Source of the DNA: Bathynomus jamesi
Taxonomy: Eukaryota; Arthropoda; Malacostraca; Isopoda; Cirolanidae
DNA length: 64,000 nucleotides
Assembly (NCBI GenBank): GCA_023014485.1
Contig: JAJOZX010002357.1
Coordinates: 582,501-646,500 of the forward strand
Direction: 5' to 3'
Part shown: positions 33,491-44,390 of the stretch, one piece after another
How the letters are laid out: the number at the start of each line of letters is the position of its first letter
Numbering within the stretch: the first letter of the stretch is position 1
Position numbers and translations under genes: made by a program
Notes under the pieces: model-generated
Told to the model about the DNA's origin: nothing
Database searches by the model: none
The model's input: only the letters and a program-made list of their open reading frames with translations

Positions 33491-36277
33491 ATACCCCGCA
33501 GTCTAATTAGCGAGGTTATAATGAGGTATGGATAATACGATAACTACATGCGTTGTAACGGGAAAAAGAACAATGTTGGATTTTTATCTATCTTTATTTA
33601 TAATAATAATAAACAGGACTTACATTATTACACTCGTACACCCTCTTATTTAAGATAAGTTAATGATTTCTCATGAAAGAATGTCGTTTTGAAATTACGT
33701 TTACCATTTTTTATTTTCTTTTTATTAATTTTTATTTATTTTGTTTTTTATGAAATTTCTATACAAACCTGATCCACGCATGGATTCACCTCGAGGAAGG
33801 GCTCTTTGTTTTCATTCGGTAATCTGGTCGATGGTTAACTTTTTTCAATTTTTTGTTTATTTGTTTGTCTCATTTGGAAGCCCAAGTTTTTAAGTTATCT
33901 GCCTCTCATTTTCACCCTTGTTTAATTGCCCAGTTACATGATTGTGCCAGAACTTATTGCGCTAGATATGTTTCACGATCTACAAACTTTTTCGTCACCC
34001 AAACTAAACACAGGTTTTTAATGCAGAATTGGTCGGTTTGATAATCTTTCTTGGTATCTTTTTCTATCAACTTGTGTGAGCAGTCTTTTTAAGTCAAATA
34101 TTTATGACAGAAGCTGAAATGACAATAGGAGTATAATAGTATATGAATAGTTATGTTAACAATCTTTGCGCACTGACATGATTAATATCGTGAATTCTGA
34201 TCGAATTTTTCACAACCGAAAAACTTTCTCTCCAAGAATGAATACATTTGCTTTCGAACGAAAGACTGTCGTTGAGAGCCTTATTTTTTTATCTTTTATA
34301 TATCATATTTACACCTAACCGAACCTAATCAAATCTAACCTAACTCTATTACTGGTGTGTCTGGGGATGGGGTCAGCGACCTCGATGTTGCGACGCCAGA
34401 GGGATTAGCCCCAATCTCTCAATATGGCTTAGGATAGCATCAGTAATATGAACAGGGACGCGATTAGTGAAAGATTTGGTGGTGAATGAACTGTGAGGTA
34501 ACTGCTAACTTGAGCTTTGAAAACACTGATCAAAGAATCACAAACAGGAAAGGTTAATGACTTGCCAAAAAATATTATTTACGACTTTAATAGAATAGTT
34601 TTATCATTTACGTATAATGTACATGTAGATTTTAATATATTTAAACTACTTTACCCTTATGTTAAAGAAAAATAAGCTACTGAATTCGTACATTTCCTCT
34701 ATCGTAAATAATCTATGCAGTGCTTTAGCGCAGAAATTGATTCCCGTGTACGACGTACACTTCTGGCTAAAATTCTTAGAAATGAATGTTTTTGCTGACC
34801 ATTATAGCATAAATGGGTGTACAGTTGGATCGGCTATTGGCGGAATAGGCTTGTTTGCCGAGAAAAATAGAAAAACGAAAAGCGTACAGGTTGGCAATAT
34901 ATATCGATTCTTCTTCTATCTCATAAAATAGTGATTTGTCCCAAATCCGTGGAAAAGGTTATTTTTTTTCCAATTTTCCTACTCATAATATAAGACCAGA
35001 TCGAAAAATGAGACCATACAAAATATATTTACCAAAATGCGCGAATTCAATTTCCAATTTTTCAGAGCATAACTTCCAATCATCTTATTATAATAATGCT
35101 AAAAAGAACCTCATCTTATCATTCCTTATAGAGCAGGTATGCGAGTCTTCCCGATGCTTCATCCCGTGATCTATCAATTGTTAGAGGCCTTCCTAATATC
35201 CAATAGTCAATATTTATGCAAATGGTTTAGTTCACCCTGAAATAAAAGGACCATCAAGTTCAGAGGAAGCTAACCGTGCATTTACATGTAAATTAGAAAT
35301 CTGAAGAAAACGCGAGAGACTGAATAAATATCGCACCGTAGAAAACGGGATTTATAATTTATATTTTTTAAGGGTCGACTATTTTTTATCTTATATTTTA
35401 ATTTTTCGCTTCGAGAAATTTGCATAAAAAATATGGAGCACTGAAATTGTGTGATAACGCGGCGTTTGTGTGATAATAGCTTTTATTATTCAAAATTTAA
35501 TAAAGGTTAAGATATTTTCATTTAAAAAAAAAGGATTAATTAAACTGAATCTGTTATCTGGGAGGAGGGGAGGGGGGTCGGTGAATAAAGAATCTTCGTG
35601 TCTTGAAAAGTAAAATAAAAAGTAATAAATACCTGCTAATTAAAGTTTCTTCAGGTGGCTAATAAAAAATAAAAATTTAAAGAAAGAGAATACATAGAGT
35701 CAGTAGCTATTGTTCTATATTTAATTAATCTAGCGTATATCTGCTTTGAAACAGTGATATATCTTATATGGAAAAGGTATGTTATTTATAAGTAATTTTA
35801 TTTGTCGAAATAGGTGTTTATTTACGTTATAAATCCTCCGTTGGTTGCGGGCTAACGACACTCCCTCGACGTGATATTATACCGACGTTTTTAGGGGGGG
35901 TGTTACGTTACTTCAGGTCAGGTTAGGTTAGGTTAAGTTAGGTTAGGTATCGATGAAATTCCTCATCGACAAAATGGCTATAAACTGCATGAGGAGGAGT
36001 TTGTTGTCGAAAAAGGAAAAGTTTTGTTTATATCGTGAATGCAAAAGTTTAACTAAGAAATTTCATTGATGAAAATTTCGTTCCTTTCATAAAATATTAA
36101 AAATTTATTTCTTTTTTGTTTTTTAGAGAAAATGTTTACGATGTAAATTTTATACATTAGTAATAGAGGTGGCAAGAACATACAGAGTAAAATGGCATAT
36201 ATTTTGCCCAATTCACTTCCAATTAACGTTAATAACAGTAGGTGGGGGCAGGCGCAAGATCATCAATATCAAAGCTG

Positions 36278-36311
<34 letters not shown>

Positions 36312-36989
36312 ATGGAAAAGGCGCAAATGTCTAAAAAAAAAAAATGCCGGAGGTTATGCGTAACTGACATCCAAACATATTCAAGTGACATATCGCTCCA
36401 ATGAAGAAAAATTGGTACGCATTACGGGTTTAACGTTTGAGTTAAAATGGTGAAGACGGCTTCAGCGACCTCACGCAAATGGTTACTGAACTATGAAAAC
36501 CTTTCTGAATATCCAGGAAAAGAATATGGTCTAACGAATCACAGTTTCACTTCCCTCCTATCAGAACCGATGGAAAGGTTGGCGCTTCGGCTAAGATTAT
36601 TTATATATATGATACTAATAATAATGACTTTCACTCGATGCGCTTCTCGCGACCTTTAAGTTAAAAATGAAATGGTAGCCGAAAAATACGTCTATTTCCG
36701 AATCATTGAAATATACTTGCTTTTGTATATCGTATTTGCATTTGTGAACTTGGCCAATTAATATGCTTTAATGCTGAATAGAAGAAAAAAGTCATTCCAT
36801 GAACTAAGTAGTTTTGAAAGTAAAAATTTTATAACTACTTTCAAAATTCAGAGCTAATGAATAGAAAGGAGAATTAAACAAAATTTAGACAAAGCTTGAG
36901 AGTAATGTTTGGTCTGAAAAAGTGTAATTTGAACATTTAATTAAACGAAGGTAAATTATATTTTAGTCAACTGAAAATCACTTCTTTTT
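33491..36989. other. Long AT-rich stretch without recognisable genes
   Basis: Short open frames here have no recognisable motifs. Holds CCTAACC/TTAGG-like patches (34312-34345; 35918-35950), a (ATT)n tract (36281-36310) and a small hairpin (TCGATGAAATTCCTCATCGA near 35952). Confidence 0.5.
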
Positions 36990-37430
36990 TCTTTTAACAA
37001 TGTTGATTCAGTGTTGAAAGTCAACCTCATATAATAACCACTTTGGAAATAGGTTGATTAAAGAAAATTCATTGTACATTTATAAGTCCACTTTATAAAA
37101 AGATAATTATGTCAATCTGGTGACGACATCTGACATTCTGTAAACCTTAAGTTTACTTTTCTTACATTTTAAATCACGATATTAATATTGTTGCAAAATC
37201 ATCTTAAACACTGAAAAAAATTAATATTCAACACTAAAAATTGCTGAAAAGGAATATTGTATTCGACTATATTTTCATTTTTCATCAATGCCTTTTCAAA
37301 ATGACTTCCAAATCGTTATGACACTTTTCTATGACTCGAAAAGTCAGCGCCAACAGAACTGATTCATCAATATGCACTTTCAACCGGAGATCAACGTCAT
37401 CAGCGCTGAATCAGTTTCTTTTCATACAAT
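36990..37430 (+). repeat. Dispersed ~430-bp repeat (copy 2)
   Basis: Same-orientation partner of 33050-33490. It ends in TCAACGTCATCAGCGCTGAA, which is also similar to 20005-20035. Confidence 0.6.
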
Positions 37431-37554
37431 ATGTGCTACCTGCACATATCATGGTGCATGCATATAAATTTCTCACAATAAAATACATTACAAAGCGGAT
37501 TAACCTCTGACAGCTTATTCCTGGCGGTGTATACTCCGCATATAAAATAATTTG

Positions 37555-37757
37555 GGATCAATGAAAGAAAGCCACCCCCAGCCTTCTTTAGTTAGCTTTA
37601 TAAGGTTAACTAACGAAAATATCACGACCTAACCTAACCAATCGTTAGGTCAACTGTACGCCCTTGACGATCAGTTAGGTTAGGTCGTTATATTTTCGTT
37701 AGTTAGCCTTATAAAGCTAACTAAAGAAGGCTGGGGTTGGCTTTCTTTCATTGATCC
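37555..37757. mobile_element. Foldback element FB5
   Basis: Palindrome of 203 bp: ends GGATCAATGAAAGAAAGCC and inverse, inner arms identical in plan to FB1 and FB2 (CTTCTTTAGTTAGCTTTATA, AACGAAAATATCACGACC, CCTAACCTAACCAATCG). The end sequence differs from FB1/FB2 yet both arms agree with each other. Confidence 0.82.
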
Positions 37758-37832
37758 AGAATTTGTGTTGTAGAGAAAAGAAATTAATAACATTGAAAGC
37801 AAGGGAAATTTGATAATAATAATAATGATTAT

Positions 37833-37836
<4 letters not shown>

Positions 37837-37887
<51 letters not shown>
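37837..37887. repeat. (GA)n microsatellite
   Basis: About 25 GA units adjoining a SINE. Confidence 0.95.
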
Positions 37888-37888
<1 letters not shown>

Positions 37889-37889
37889 A

Positions 37890-38045
37890 AACCTGGCACA
37901 GCATTCATGCCAGACGAAGGCGGCTCATTGCGCTAACTCCTATATTATTATCCACCAGTACAATCGGGAATCGACCCCAGACCTCAATGCCGTCACTTCG
38001 CGTATAGGGAAACGATAATACCACTGAGCCACGGGCGATGGCATT
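37890..38045 (-). repeat. tRNA-derived SINE, family A (copy 2)
   Basis: Minus strand: box-A-like GTGGCTCAGTGGTA, GTTTCCCTATACGCGAAGTG, box-B-like GGGGTCGATTCCCG, body with AGGAGTTAGCGCAATG and CGTCTGGC. The best-preserved copy of the head in the window. Not a functional tRNA: the spacing between boxes is too long and no cloverleaf closes. Confidence 0.75.
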
Positions 38046-38047
38046 TG

Positions 38048-38715
38048 ATAATGCCAATAAATTTCTTTGAAGATTAACTCTACTATTGTTGTACATCTTT
38101 AGTTTTTCGTTTAAAATTTCAGGTCATTCTACGAGGACTTCACCTTCGGACACCTTTTCTACACACAACGAATCTCATGCAGTTAATAAATGGCGTATAG
38201 CAACCGAATCATCCTAAGGTCTCTGATATTCTCGTAGGCTCTCTCTGCAACTTTAATTTCCTGCCTTTCCTTTTCTCCATCCAAGCGCGAGATACACACA
38301 AGCGATTTCACGACGCTTTGTACGAGTCGATGCTGAGAATGAAAAGGAATGAAACCTCTCAAGGAATAACTGAGTGAAAAATGAAATACACTGTATTTCA
38401 TATAATTCTTGTCGGGATGATCCTTCTATATGAAATACAGTGTATTTCATAGACTTATTGGCGGGATGATCCTTGTATGTATGTGTATTGTATTCTGTAT
38501 AAACCCTTCACACAAACTCAATATATATCCTCGAAGGTATAATCAGAAAGTATTCCATTTTTTCGAAAAGTTAAAGCAGGTAATGTCACAGCCCTTCAAA
38601 ATGACCCGGAATGCATATTGTATGAACCTAAGACGAAATGTCAATTACAAAATGTGACCGTACAATCCATAGGCAGGCGCACACAGATCTGTGTGTGTCT
38701 GTGTATGAAAAAAAA

Positions 38716-38746
<31 letters not shown>

Positions 38747-38995
38747 CGTGCCCGCGCGCGTTTGATTTTCCTTCTTCAGACTCGCTTGCTCATCAACGCT
38801 GGAGTCAAAGATCACGAGTGTGTTCCTGATGCGTGCCAACTTTTGATCAAGAATTTCCATTTCTTTTGCATAAGATTTGGCGTCCTTCACCGTCATTCTC
38901 ACACATAAATAAAACATAAGGAACACCTTCGAATATATTTTCTGTTCATGATTACCCTTCCTTATACTAATGGAGAGTTCATTGAACGAAATTAT
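38048..38995. other. No confident gene; hairpin and microsatellite
   Basis: 38377-38455 holds two ATGAAATACACTGTATTTCAT-like palindromes. (TG)n lies at 38719-38750. A minus-strand frame at about 38770-38905 reads a helical VKDAKSYAKEMEILDQKLAR stretch, but no splice signals or family support it. Confidence 0.4.
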
Positions 38996-38997
38996 AT

Positions 38998-39031
<34 letters not shown>

Positions 39032-39114
39032 ATATTAATATATAATATATACACACACACGCTGACTTGTGTGACATTTCATTTATTTTGTGGTTATCTT
39101 CAAGGTTTGCATCA

Positions 39115-39190
<76 letters not shown>
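38996..39190. repeat. Two long (TA)n tracts
   Basis: 38996-39055 and about 76 nt at 39115-39190, separated by 60 nt. The second runs into TGGTGTCCCAAAAATATGTCC, which resembles a mariner end. Confidence 0.92.
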
Positions 39191-39192
<2 letters not shown>

Positions 39193-39324
39193 TGTCCCAA
39201 AAATATGTCCCTATTTTTCTTTGCCGCTAATAATGGATATATATTTTATTATTGGGGTTTCTTCTTCAGAAAGGTAGCAGCTTGGATTTTTTATTCCGCG
39301 TATACCTATACGCGTATATGATAC

Positions 39325-40436
39325 ATTTTTGCAGGTGTCACAAGAGGTCCGCGTGGTAACATTTTTGCTGCCTAGAGTTAAGTTAGTTCTTTGGGGTCAA
39401 TCCTTCTTTTTCCAATGATCAGCTTTTGCTCTGCTGTCCCACTCACATATGAAGCAAGGCATCTTTGTATATCCAGATTGTTGGCCAAGAAGCATGGATA
39501 TCACCTACAAAGCTCCACAAATGATCCAGTTATGATCGCTATATTTCATTTTTTCTAGGAATTTCATGTTGTCATATTTTTCTTTCATGTGGACAGAGTG
39601 GCCAATGGGGATGGATGCCAGTTGATTGCCATTATACAGCAAAACAGCTTTTAGACTTGACTTTGAACTGTCAATGAACATTCTCCACTCTTTTGGATCA
39701 TAGTCTGTGCCCATAGTATTCGTAAGACCCGGTATGTCAGTACAGAATACTAGAGAACCATCCATAGAGAAGAATTGGACAAATTCTTGTTCTCTGCTCC
39801 TGTACCAGGAATATGAAGTTCCAGTAGCCAGTAAATTTCTTTCACTCAGCCTGGATCCCAAGAGTTTGGCAGCATCTTTCAGTAGGTCAAGATCTCATAC
39901 AAGATCATTCAGTTTTGCCTGAGTGAATAACTGTGGGTTTTTAGAACTTTTATCATCAATTTCAAAGTCACTGTGATCGCTAAGTTCTGTATCAGCTTCT
40001 GAAACTTCATCAAGTTCTTTGGGGCATGTAGGAATGGGAACATCATCACTGCGTGGAACAGGACGGATGGCAGATGGCAATGATGGATACACAATGATGG
40101 ATGATTTATTCTTGGAGCTGAATCCCTTGATATTACACAAACAGAAATAACAGTCTTGGGGTATGATCTCTGGGCTCACGCCAAACCATAGGTACACCAA
40201 AAAGTAAGGACTTCCTTTTGCCTTGAACCCATTGCCTCAAATTCTCCACATGATGATCGGCATACACTATGTGGAGCCCATGACTTATCCTGATCACCAA
40301 GCTTTACACCGAAATAAGGGAGATATGATTTTCTTACAAATTCTGTGATATTCTGCCTTTGCTTTACTGATTGGAAATTACCACATATATAACAAAACAA
40401 ATCTGGGTGGATCTTGCAAGAACGAGACTTAGACAT
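39325..40436 (-). pseudogene. Unnamed repetitive ORF family, copy A
   Basis: Function unknown. Minus strand from ATG 40436: CYICGNF (CxxC), VKLGDQDKSWAPHSVCRSSC, then after a break DCYFCLCNIKGFSSKNKSS, an acidic linker, LFTQAKLNDLV, GSRLSERNLLATGTSYSWYR, EFVQFFSMDGSLVFC, PKEWRMFIDSSKSSLKAVLL, VHMKEKYDNM, then past stops LLGQQSGYTKMPCFICEWDS (about 39440). It stops near 39325 and lacks the C-terminal third seen in copy B (57.6 kb). I know this protein only as an uncharacterised multicopy family of invertebrates. The D-rich blocks and CxxC pairs suggest a DDE-type transposase or similar, which is inference. Confidence 0.6.
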
Positions 40437-40481
40437 TGTTGGTGAAGTGAATCCATGAATCTATGAAGCAGTTTACTTGTA

Positions 40482-41851
40482 CGGGGCTCCAATAAACCTT
40501 AGTCCCCCCGCCCATGGCCTAAACCATTAGAGGTGAAGTAAAACGAAACATACCTTACAAAAGAGAATTTAATCCTGCATTTAATGAGAAACAACTAAAA
40601 CTTGGTGTTCCCGCCATTGGCTTCCAAGACAGCATGAATTCGCTTTGGGTAGCTTGCCAAAAGTGACGTGAATAGATCTTGATCGTTACGCAAATTTGCT
40701 AAAACAGTTTCAATGTGTTGCGTCATTGTATCCTTCGAAAATCGATTTGCTGCAGGTTCTTGAAACAAGAGACATTCAACCTTGTCCTTTATAACTGATC
40801 CAATATGTTCACAGACGTTCAGGTCAGGAGAATTCCTGGCCATTCTCATTTCCAAAGAAATCGATCTCATGGTTCCGCAACAACTGTTGAGTGGCTAATG
40901 CCTTAAAGCAGGAGGCCTTATCGTGCAGAAGTGTGACCTGATCGACATCCATAACATTGTTTGGGTTTCTTAGAAAAGGAATGACATGCTGGGATAGAAT
41001 AATATCACGAAAATACTGTCCATCCCAACTCTGACCATTTGGCTTCAGCAATCACATGAGCTTCTTTGCAGTAAACAAAACAAACACACCAACACATTCT
41101 GGACTTTTTAATAATTCGCGATAATGTTCATTGTCATCGATTTCATCTGGTGTTGTGGCCCACACTCGATCATTTTGGTAGTTAGGCCGACGTGTTACGT
41201 AAACAAAAAATTCATCGGAGACAGCTAAATGCATGAAATCATCTACATCCCAATCTTCAAGATAATGGGCAAACCACATTCTGTCATCGATGTTAAGTTG
41301 AGTTTTTCTTGGCTTTGGAAGTTCATGCCAAGGCTTTAAACGTTGCCTATGACGGTACAGTCGAATGATCTCACCACTAACGATCTTTCCTCTCAACACT
41401 TCGATCTCTCTAGAAAGTTCAGCACAGCTGTTTTTCCGCTTACGCGTACCGCTTTCAATGATGTCCTTTGTTTCCTGAGAGAGTGGCAAATTTGAGCGCC
41501 CAGATTTGGTTGTATCCATTTCACATTCATCCAAAGTTTTATTCCAATTTCTTTTGACGAAGTCCTCACTTCTTCGCAACTTTTTGGCAACCCATGAACG
41601 TGTTATGAAGGTGGCTCCAGCATCACGAGCTTCCCGAAATGTTATTGCTCGTACGCGATCTATCACACATTGCCTCTCCGAATCACCAATTAATTGAGAA
41701 GCCATTATATTATCACTTTATCAGCTAGAGTAATTTTAATACCTGCAATAAATAAAGAATTTTATATATTTTTATAATCACTAAAAACTGTTTCGATATA
41801 AGTAAACATGTAAGCTGCAAATGGGGGGGGCTAAGGTTTTTTGGAACCCCT
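40482..41851 (-). mobile_element. Tc1/IS630-type DNA transposon, 1.37 kb
   Basis: Inverted ends: left CGGGGCTCCAATAAACCTTA, right (minus reading) AGGGGTTCCAAAAAACCTTA, each followed by a C/G-rich run (CCCCCC). TA at 40480-40481 and 41852-41853 forms the target duplication. One broken transposase inside. It sits just upstream of copy A of the unnamed ORF family. Confidence 0.87.
40595..41705 (-). pseudogene. IS630/Tc1-type transposase
   Basis: Minus strand from ATG 41705: VRAITFREARDAGATFITRS and WVAKKLRRSEDFVKRNWNKT form an HTH-like N-terminal domain. Then TQLNIDDRMWFAHYLEDWDV, LAVSDEFFVYV (first Asp), NYQNDRVWAT, LLHDKASCFKALATQQLL (second Asp, usually PC), NSPDLNVCEHIGSVIKDKV (Glu of CEH, third residue), SLLASYPKRIHAVLEANGG at the end. 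Only one in-frame TGA (41052-41054) and one frame break near 40850 disrupt it, so it is a young pseudogene. Cut-and-paste transposase acting on the TIRs above. Confidence 0.87.
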
Positions 41852-42084
41852 TATACTCGTGTTGTTATTATTATTAACTCATCGACTAAATGTTAATTAT
41901 AAATATTTGCAATTAAGAATTACGAAAAAATATTAATTAGTAATTAATATTGAAATTTTCGCAAACATTTTCATTTCAAAGCCTTTAAAAATATGTTTAG
42001 AAAAAATTATAAAAACTAACCGTTATATAACTAAAATTTCATATTGAAGAAATTCATAGTAAATAATAATTAGTGAGTACAGGG

Positions 42085-42218
42085 CTAGAAATTGTTCTAA
42101 TTCCCGTATTATCATTTACCAGCATCATCGAGTATTCGAACCCCAGACGGACCTTAATGTCTTCACTTCGCTTATTGGAAAATGGCGTTACCCCACTGAA
42201 CTACGGACGCTCGCTGAC
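42085..42218 (-). repeat. tRNA-derived SINE, family A (copy 3)
   Basis: Minus strand: TTCAGTGGGGTAACGCC (box-A-like), CCAATAAGCGAAGTGAAGAC, GGGGTTCGAATACTCGATGA (box-B-like). Body shortened. Confidence 0.7.
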
Positions 42219-42557
42219 ATGAAACTCATAAAGTTAACTAAATTAAGGCAAACTCGCAAAATGAAAGAGAATTGAAAGGCTGTCGTTTATATCTTAAATT
42301 AAAACAAAGTTACAGAAATAGAATTAAAAAAAAAGGTATCTAAATTAATACCAAATCCAAGAACTCTATTTCATTAACAACTCGACCGATAAAGGCTAAC
42401 TTTAATTGCATTTCAATTTATTTAGTAAATTTACGAGTCTCCCCTCATCAAACGAAAGAAAACGGATTCTAAATTTTTCATTTCTCCCTAATCCTTTGAA
42501 GAACTGGGTCAATTTCCTTTTCTAAAATAGAGGGACTTGAGCAGACAATATATATAT

Positions 42558-42595
<38 letters not shown>

Positions 42596-43095
42596 CAAAG
42601 AGAGAGAGAGAGAGAGAGAGAGAGATCTTTGGGAGGTTATCAAGAAGAAGAGAGGAAACTTGTTTAATTGCTTTTCAACTTGAATCAGTTAAAATACTGG
42701 ATTACGTAGTTACACGATGAACGACTGTAAGGATTTGTATTAAACTACTTTACTATTGTGTATACTCTTCATACTACGTTATTTTGTTTTAATTTTTATT
42801 GAGTTTGCAGTCCCCTTTCTAAGACGCAAATTCTTTTTGAAACGTCTGGTCTTGTTTACTTCAACGTTTCTATAGAGGAGAAGCGCAGCATACTGCATTT
42901 GACAGCCAATTTTTAACCAAGGAATGAAATATAATTTAATTCCTGCCTTTTATCCGTTAATATATTTGTTAGTTGAATATTAGTTATATTTAAAAAGTGT
43001 TAATTTTTCAGCAAAATAAAAATAGAATAATTATATAAAATTCTAAATTATAAAATTAAAGTGTATATGGAAGCAAATACACAACTCAAAACTGT
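42219..43095. other. No gene; (TA)n(GA)n at 42549-42626
   Basis: AT-rich, with a (TA)n tract followed by a (GA)n tract. Nothing else. Confidence 0.55.
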
Positions 43096-43263
43096 CACAA
43101 GTTATATATATATATATACCGACCCGAAATTCCATTCCTCACTTCCGCAAACATCTGGGAATCATCAGAAACTGAAAAACACACGTGATTTTCAAGGAGA
43201 GAGAAACAAAAGGATGTTTCTCTTCTCCCAAAAGGGCCGCGAAAAGTTAGCGTCTTCCGAGCC

Positions 43264-43299
43264 TATATAAACCATAGTTCACTAAACTCGCACTCACTT
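43264..43299 (+). promoter_or_regulatory. Candidate core promoter: TATA box + initiator
   Basis: TATATAAA at 43264-43271 is followed by TCACTT (A at 43296), 32 bp from the first T of the TATA box, the spacing expected of arthropod TATA/Inr promoters. Downstream sequence (43300-43473, resuming at 47233) is markedly more GC-rich than its surroundings and was one unit before the hAT insertion. It may be a host first exon or the LTR of a retroelement; a GGTGACCCC motif near 48009 could be a primer-binding site. A donor-like GGTAAG lies at 47424. Confidence 0.4.
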
Positions 43300-43473
43300 T
43301 GCTCGTTACTCCTCCTCGTGAATCTCTTCTTTCACGTAGCGCCGTTCGACCCTCAGCCGGCCTCAGTCCTTCAAGCAACACCTCAACAATACACGAAGCG
43401 AATCAACACTTGAGGCGACCTACAATATCATCCCGCCGAAGCAACCTCACTCTACCGGCGTCATCCTTCTGGC

Positions 43474-43610
43474 CAGGGTTTCGGAGCCGGAGTCGGAGCC
43501 GGAGCCGGAGTCGGTGGAGCCAGTGAATTTTGCTTACCTGGAGCCGGAGCCGGAGCCGGAGCCATAAACCTTGAAAATACGGCTCCATGGTCTGGCTCCG
43601 GGCGATATAT
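43474..43610. repeat. hAT left end: TIR and GGAGCC hexamer array
   Basis: About ten GGAGCC/GGAGTC units in two clusters after the TIR. The right end (47112-47224) carries a similar array in both orientations. In hAT elements short subterminal repeats bind the transposase BED finger; here that is inferred. Confidence 0.8.
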
Positions 43611-44033
43611 TGCTACCTAAATTGTTATTTGTTAAATATAGGTTTAGTTGCAAATTATAATTCTTGTAATATATTACGAAAAATGGTACCATAGGATTCT
43701 TGGATTTTATGGAGGTGTGGGAGTTGCAGGAATAATCTGCAAATTTCCATTTTTTAACCATTAAATATTTGGGAAGATTTGTCTTAACAACACTTAATTA
43801 TATAGGTAAAATTTTTTTTATGGCGGTGGAACCTTAGGTAGGTAGGTACTAACTATTTATCTAAGTAGGTAACTACCTAGATACATACCTAGTAAGGTTG
43901 GTCCTTCTGACTTGGATTGAACTATTTTTATTTTAGGTCAATTATCTTGTATTGCTAAATTTCTTTTTTTTCAGATTCTTTGTAATTTGTACTTGATTCT
44001 TTAATTATAATTATCAGTCTATGACCCTTCATA

Positions 44034-44390
44034 ATGGATAGAGATTCAATAAAGAAGTCTGATATATTCAAGTATTTTACTAAAAGTTCAGATAAGAAAC
44101 ACTATGTTTGTATTTGTGAAGTTTCTGATGCTTCGGGAAATATTTCAACGTGTGGAACTAAAATTACCAAGCCTCAAAGCAAAAAGCCTGATGTCTCCTC
44201 AAGAGCATATAATTTGAAAAGACACTTGAGTCGATTACATCCTGAAATATCAAAAATGATGGAAGAAAAGAAGCAAATGCTTGAGCTTTCAAGACCAGTA
44301 CTTCTGCCAGTTCAAAAACTAAAGCAAACCAGCAAAACATTACTAAATTTTGATGTCTCAAAAAGTCACTATCTCAATGACTACAGATAA
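44034..44390 (+). CDS. hAT transposase, N-terminal part (BED zinc finger)
   Basis: From ATG 44034: KKSDIFKYFTKSSDKKHYVC, then C-x(1)-C ... C (STCGTK) and RAYNLKRHLSRLHPE with the His pair, i.e. a BED-type zinc finger (residues ~10-80) that would bind the element's ends. Followed by a basic/helical linker and LLNFDVSK. It overlaps the next frame by 41 nt; at the AAAAA run (about 44361-44365) a one-base slip would join the two. Either an ordinary one-base mutation or a slippery site; mutation is the simpler view. Confidence 0.82.
   Translation: MDRDSIKKSDIFKYFTKSSDKKHYVCICEVSDASGNISTCGTKITKPQSKKPDVSSRAYNLKRHLSRLHPEISKMMEEKKQMLELSRPVLLPVQKLKQTSKTLLNFDVSKSHYLNDYR

Noticed and set aside
38770..38905. 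Helical minus-strand peptide as a host exon
   Set aside because: No splice signals, no recognised family, and it runs into a (TG)n tract.
38948..39321. Open frames of 73-109 codons
   Set aside because: Mostly (TA)n read as YIYIYI.
43299..43588. RS-rich frame resembling an SR protein, plus its minus-strand partner
   Set aside because: Made of the hAT GGAGCC hexamer array.
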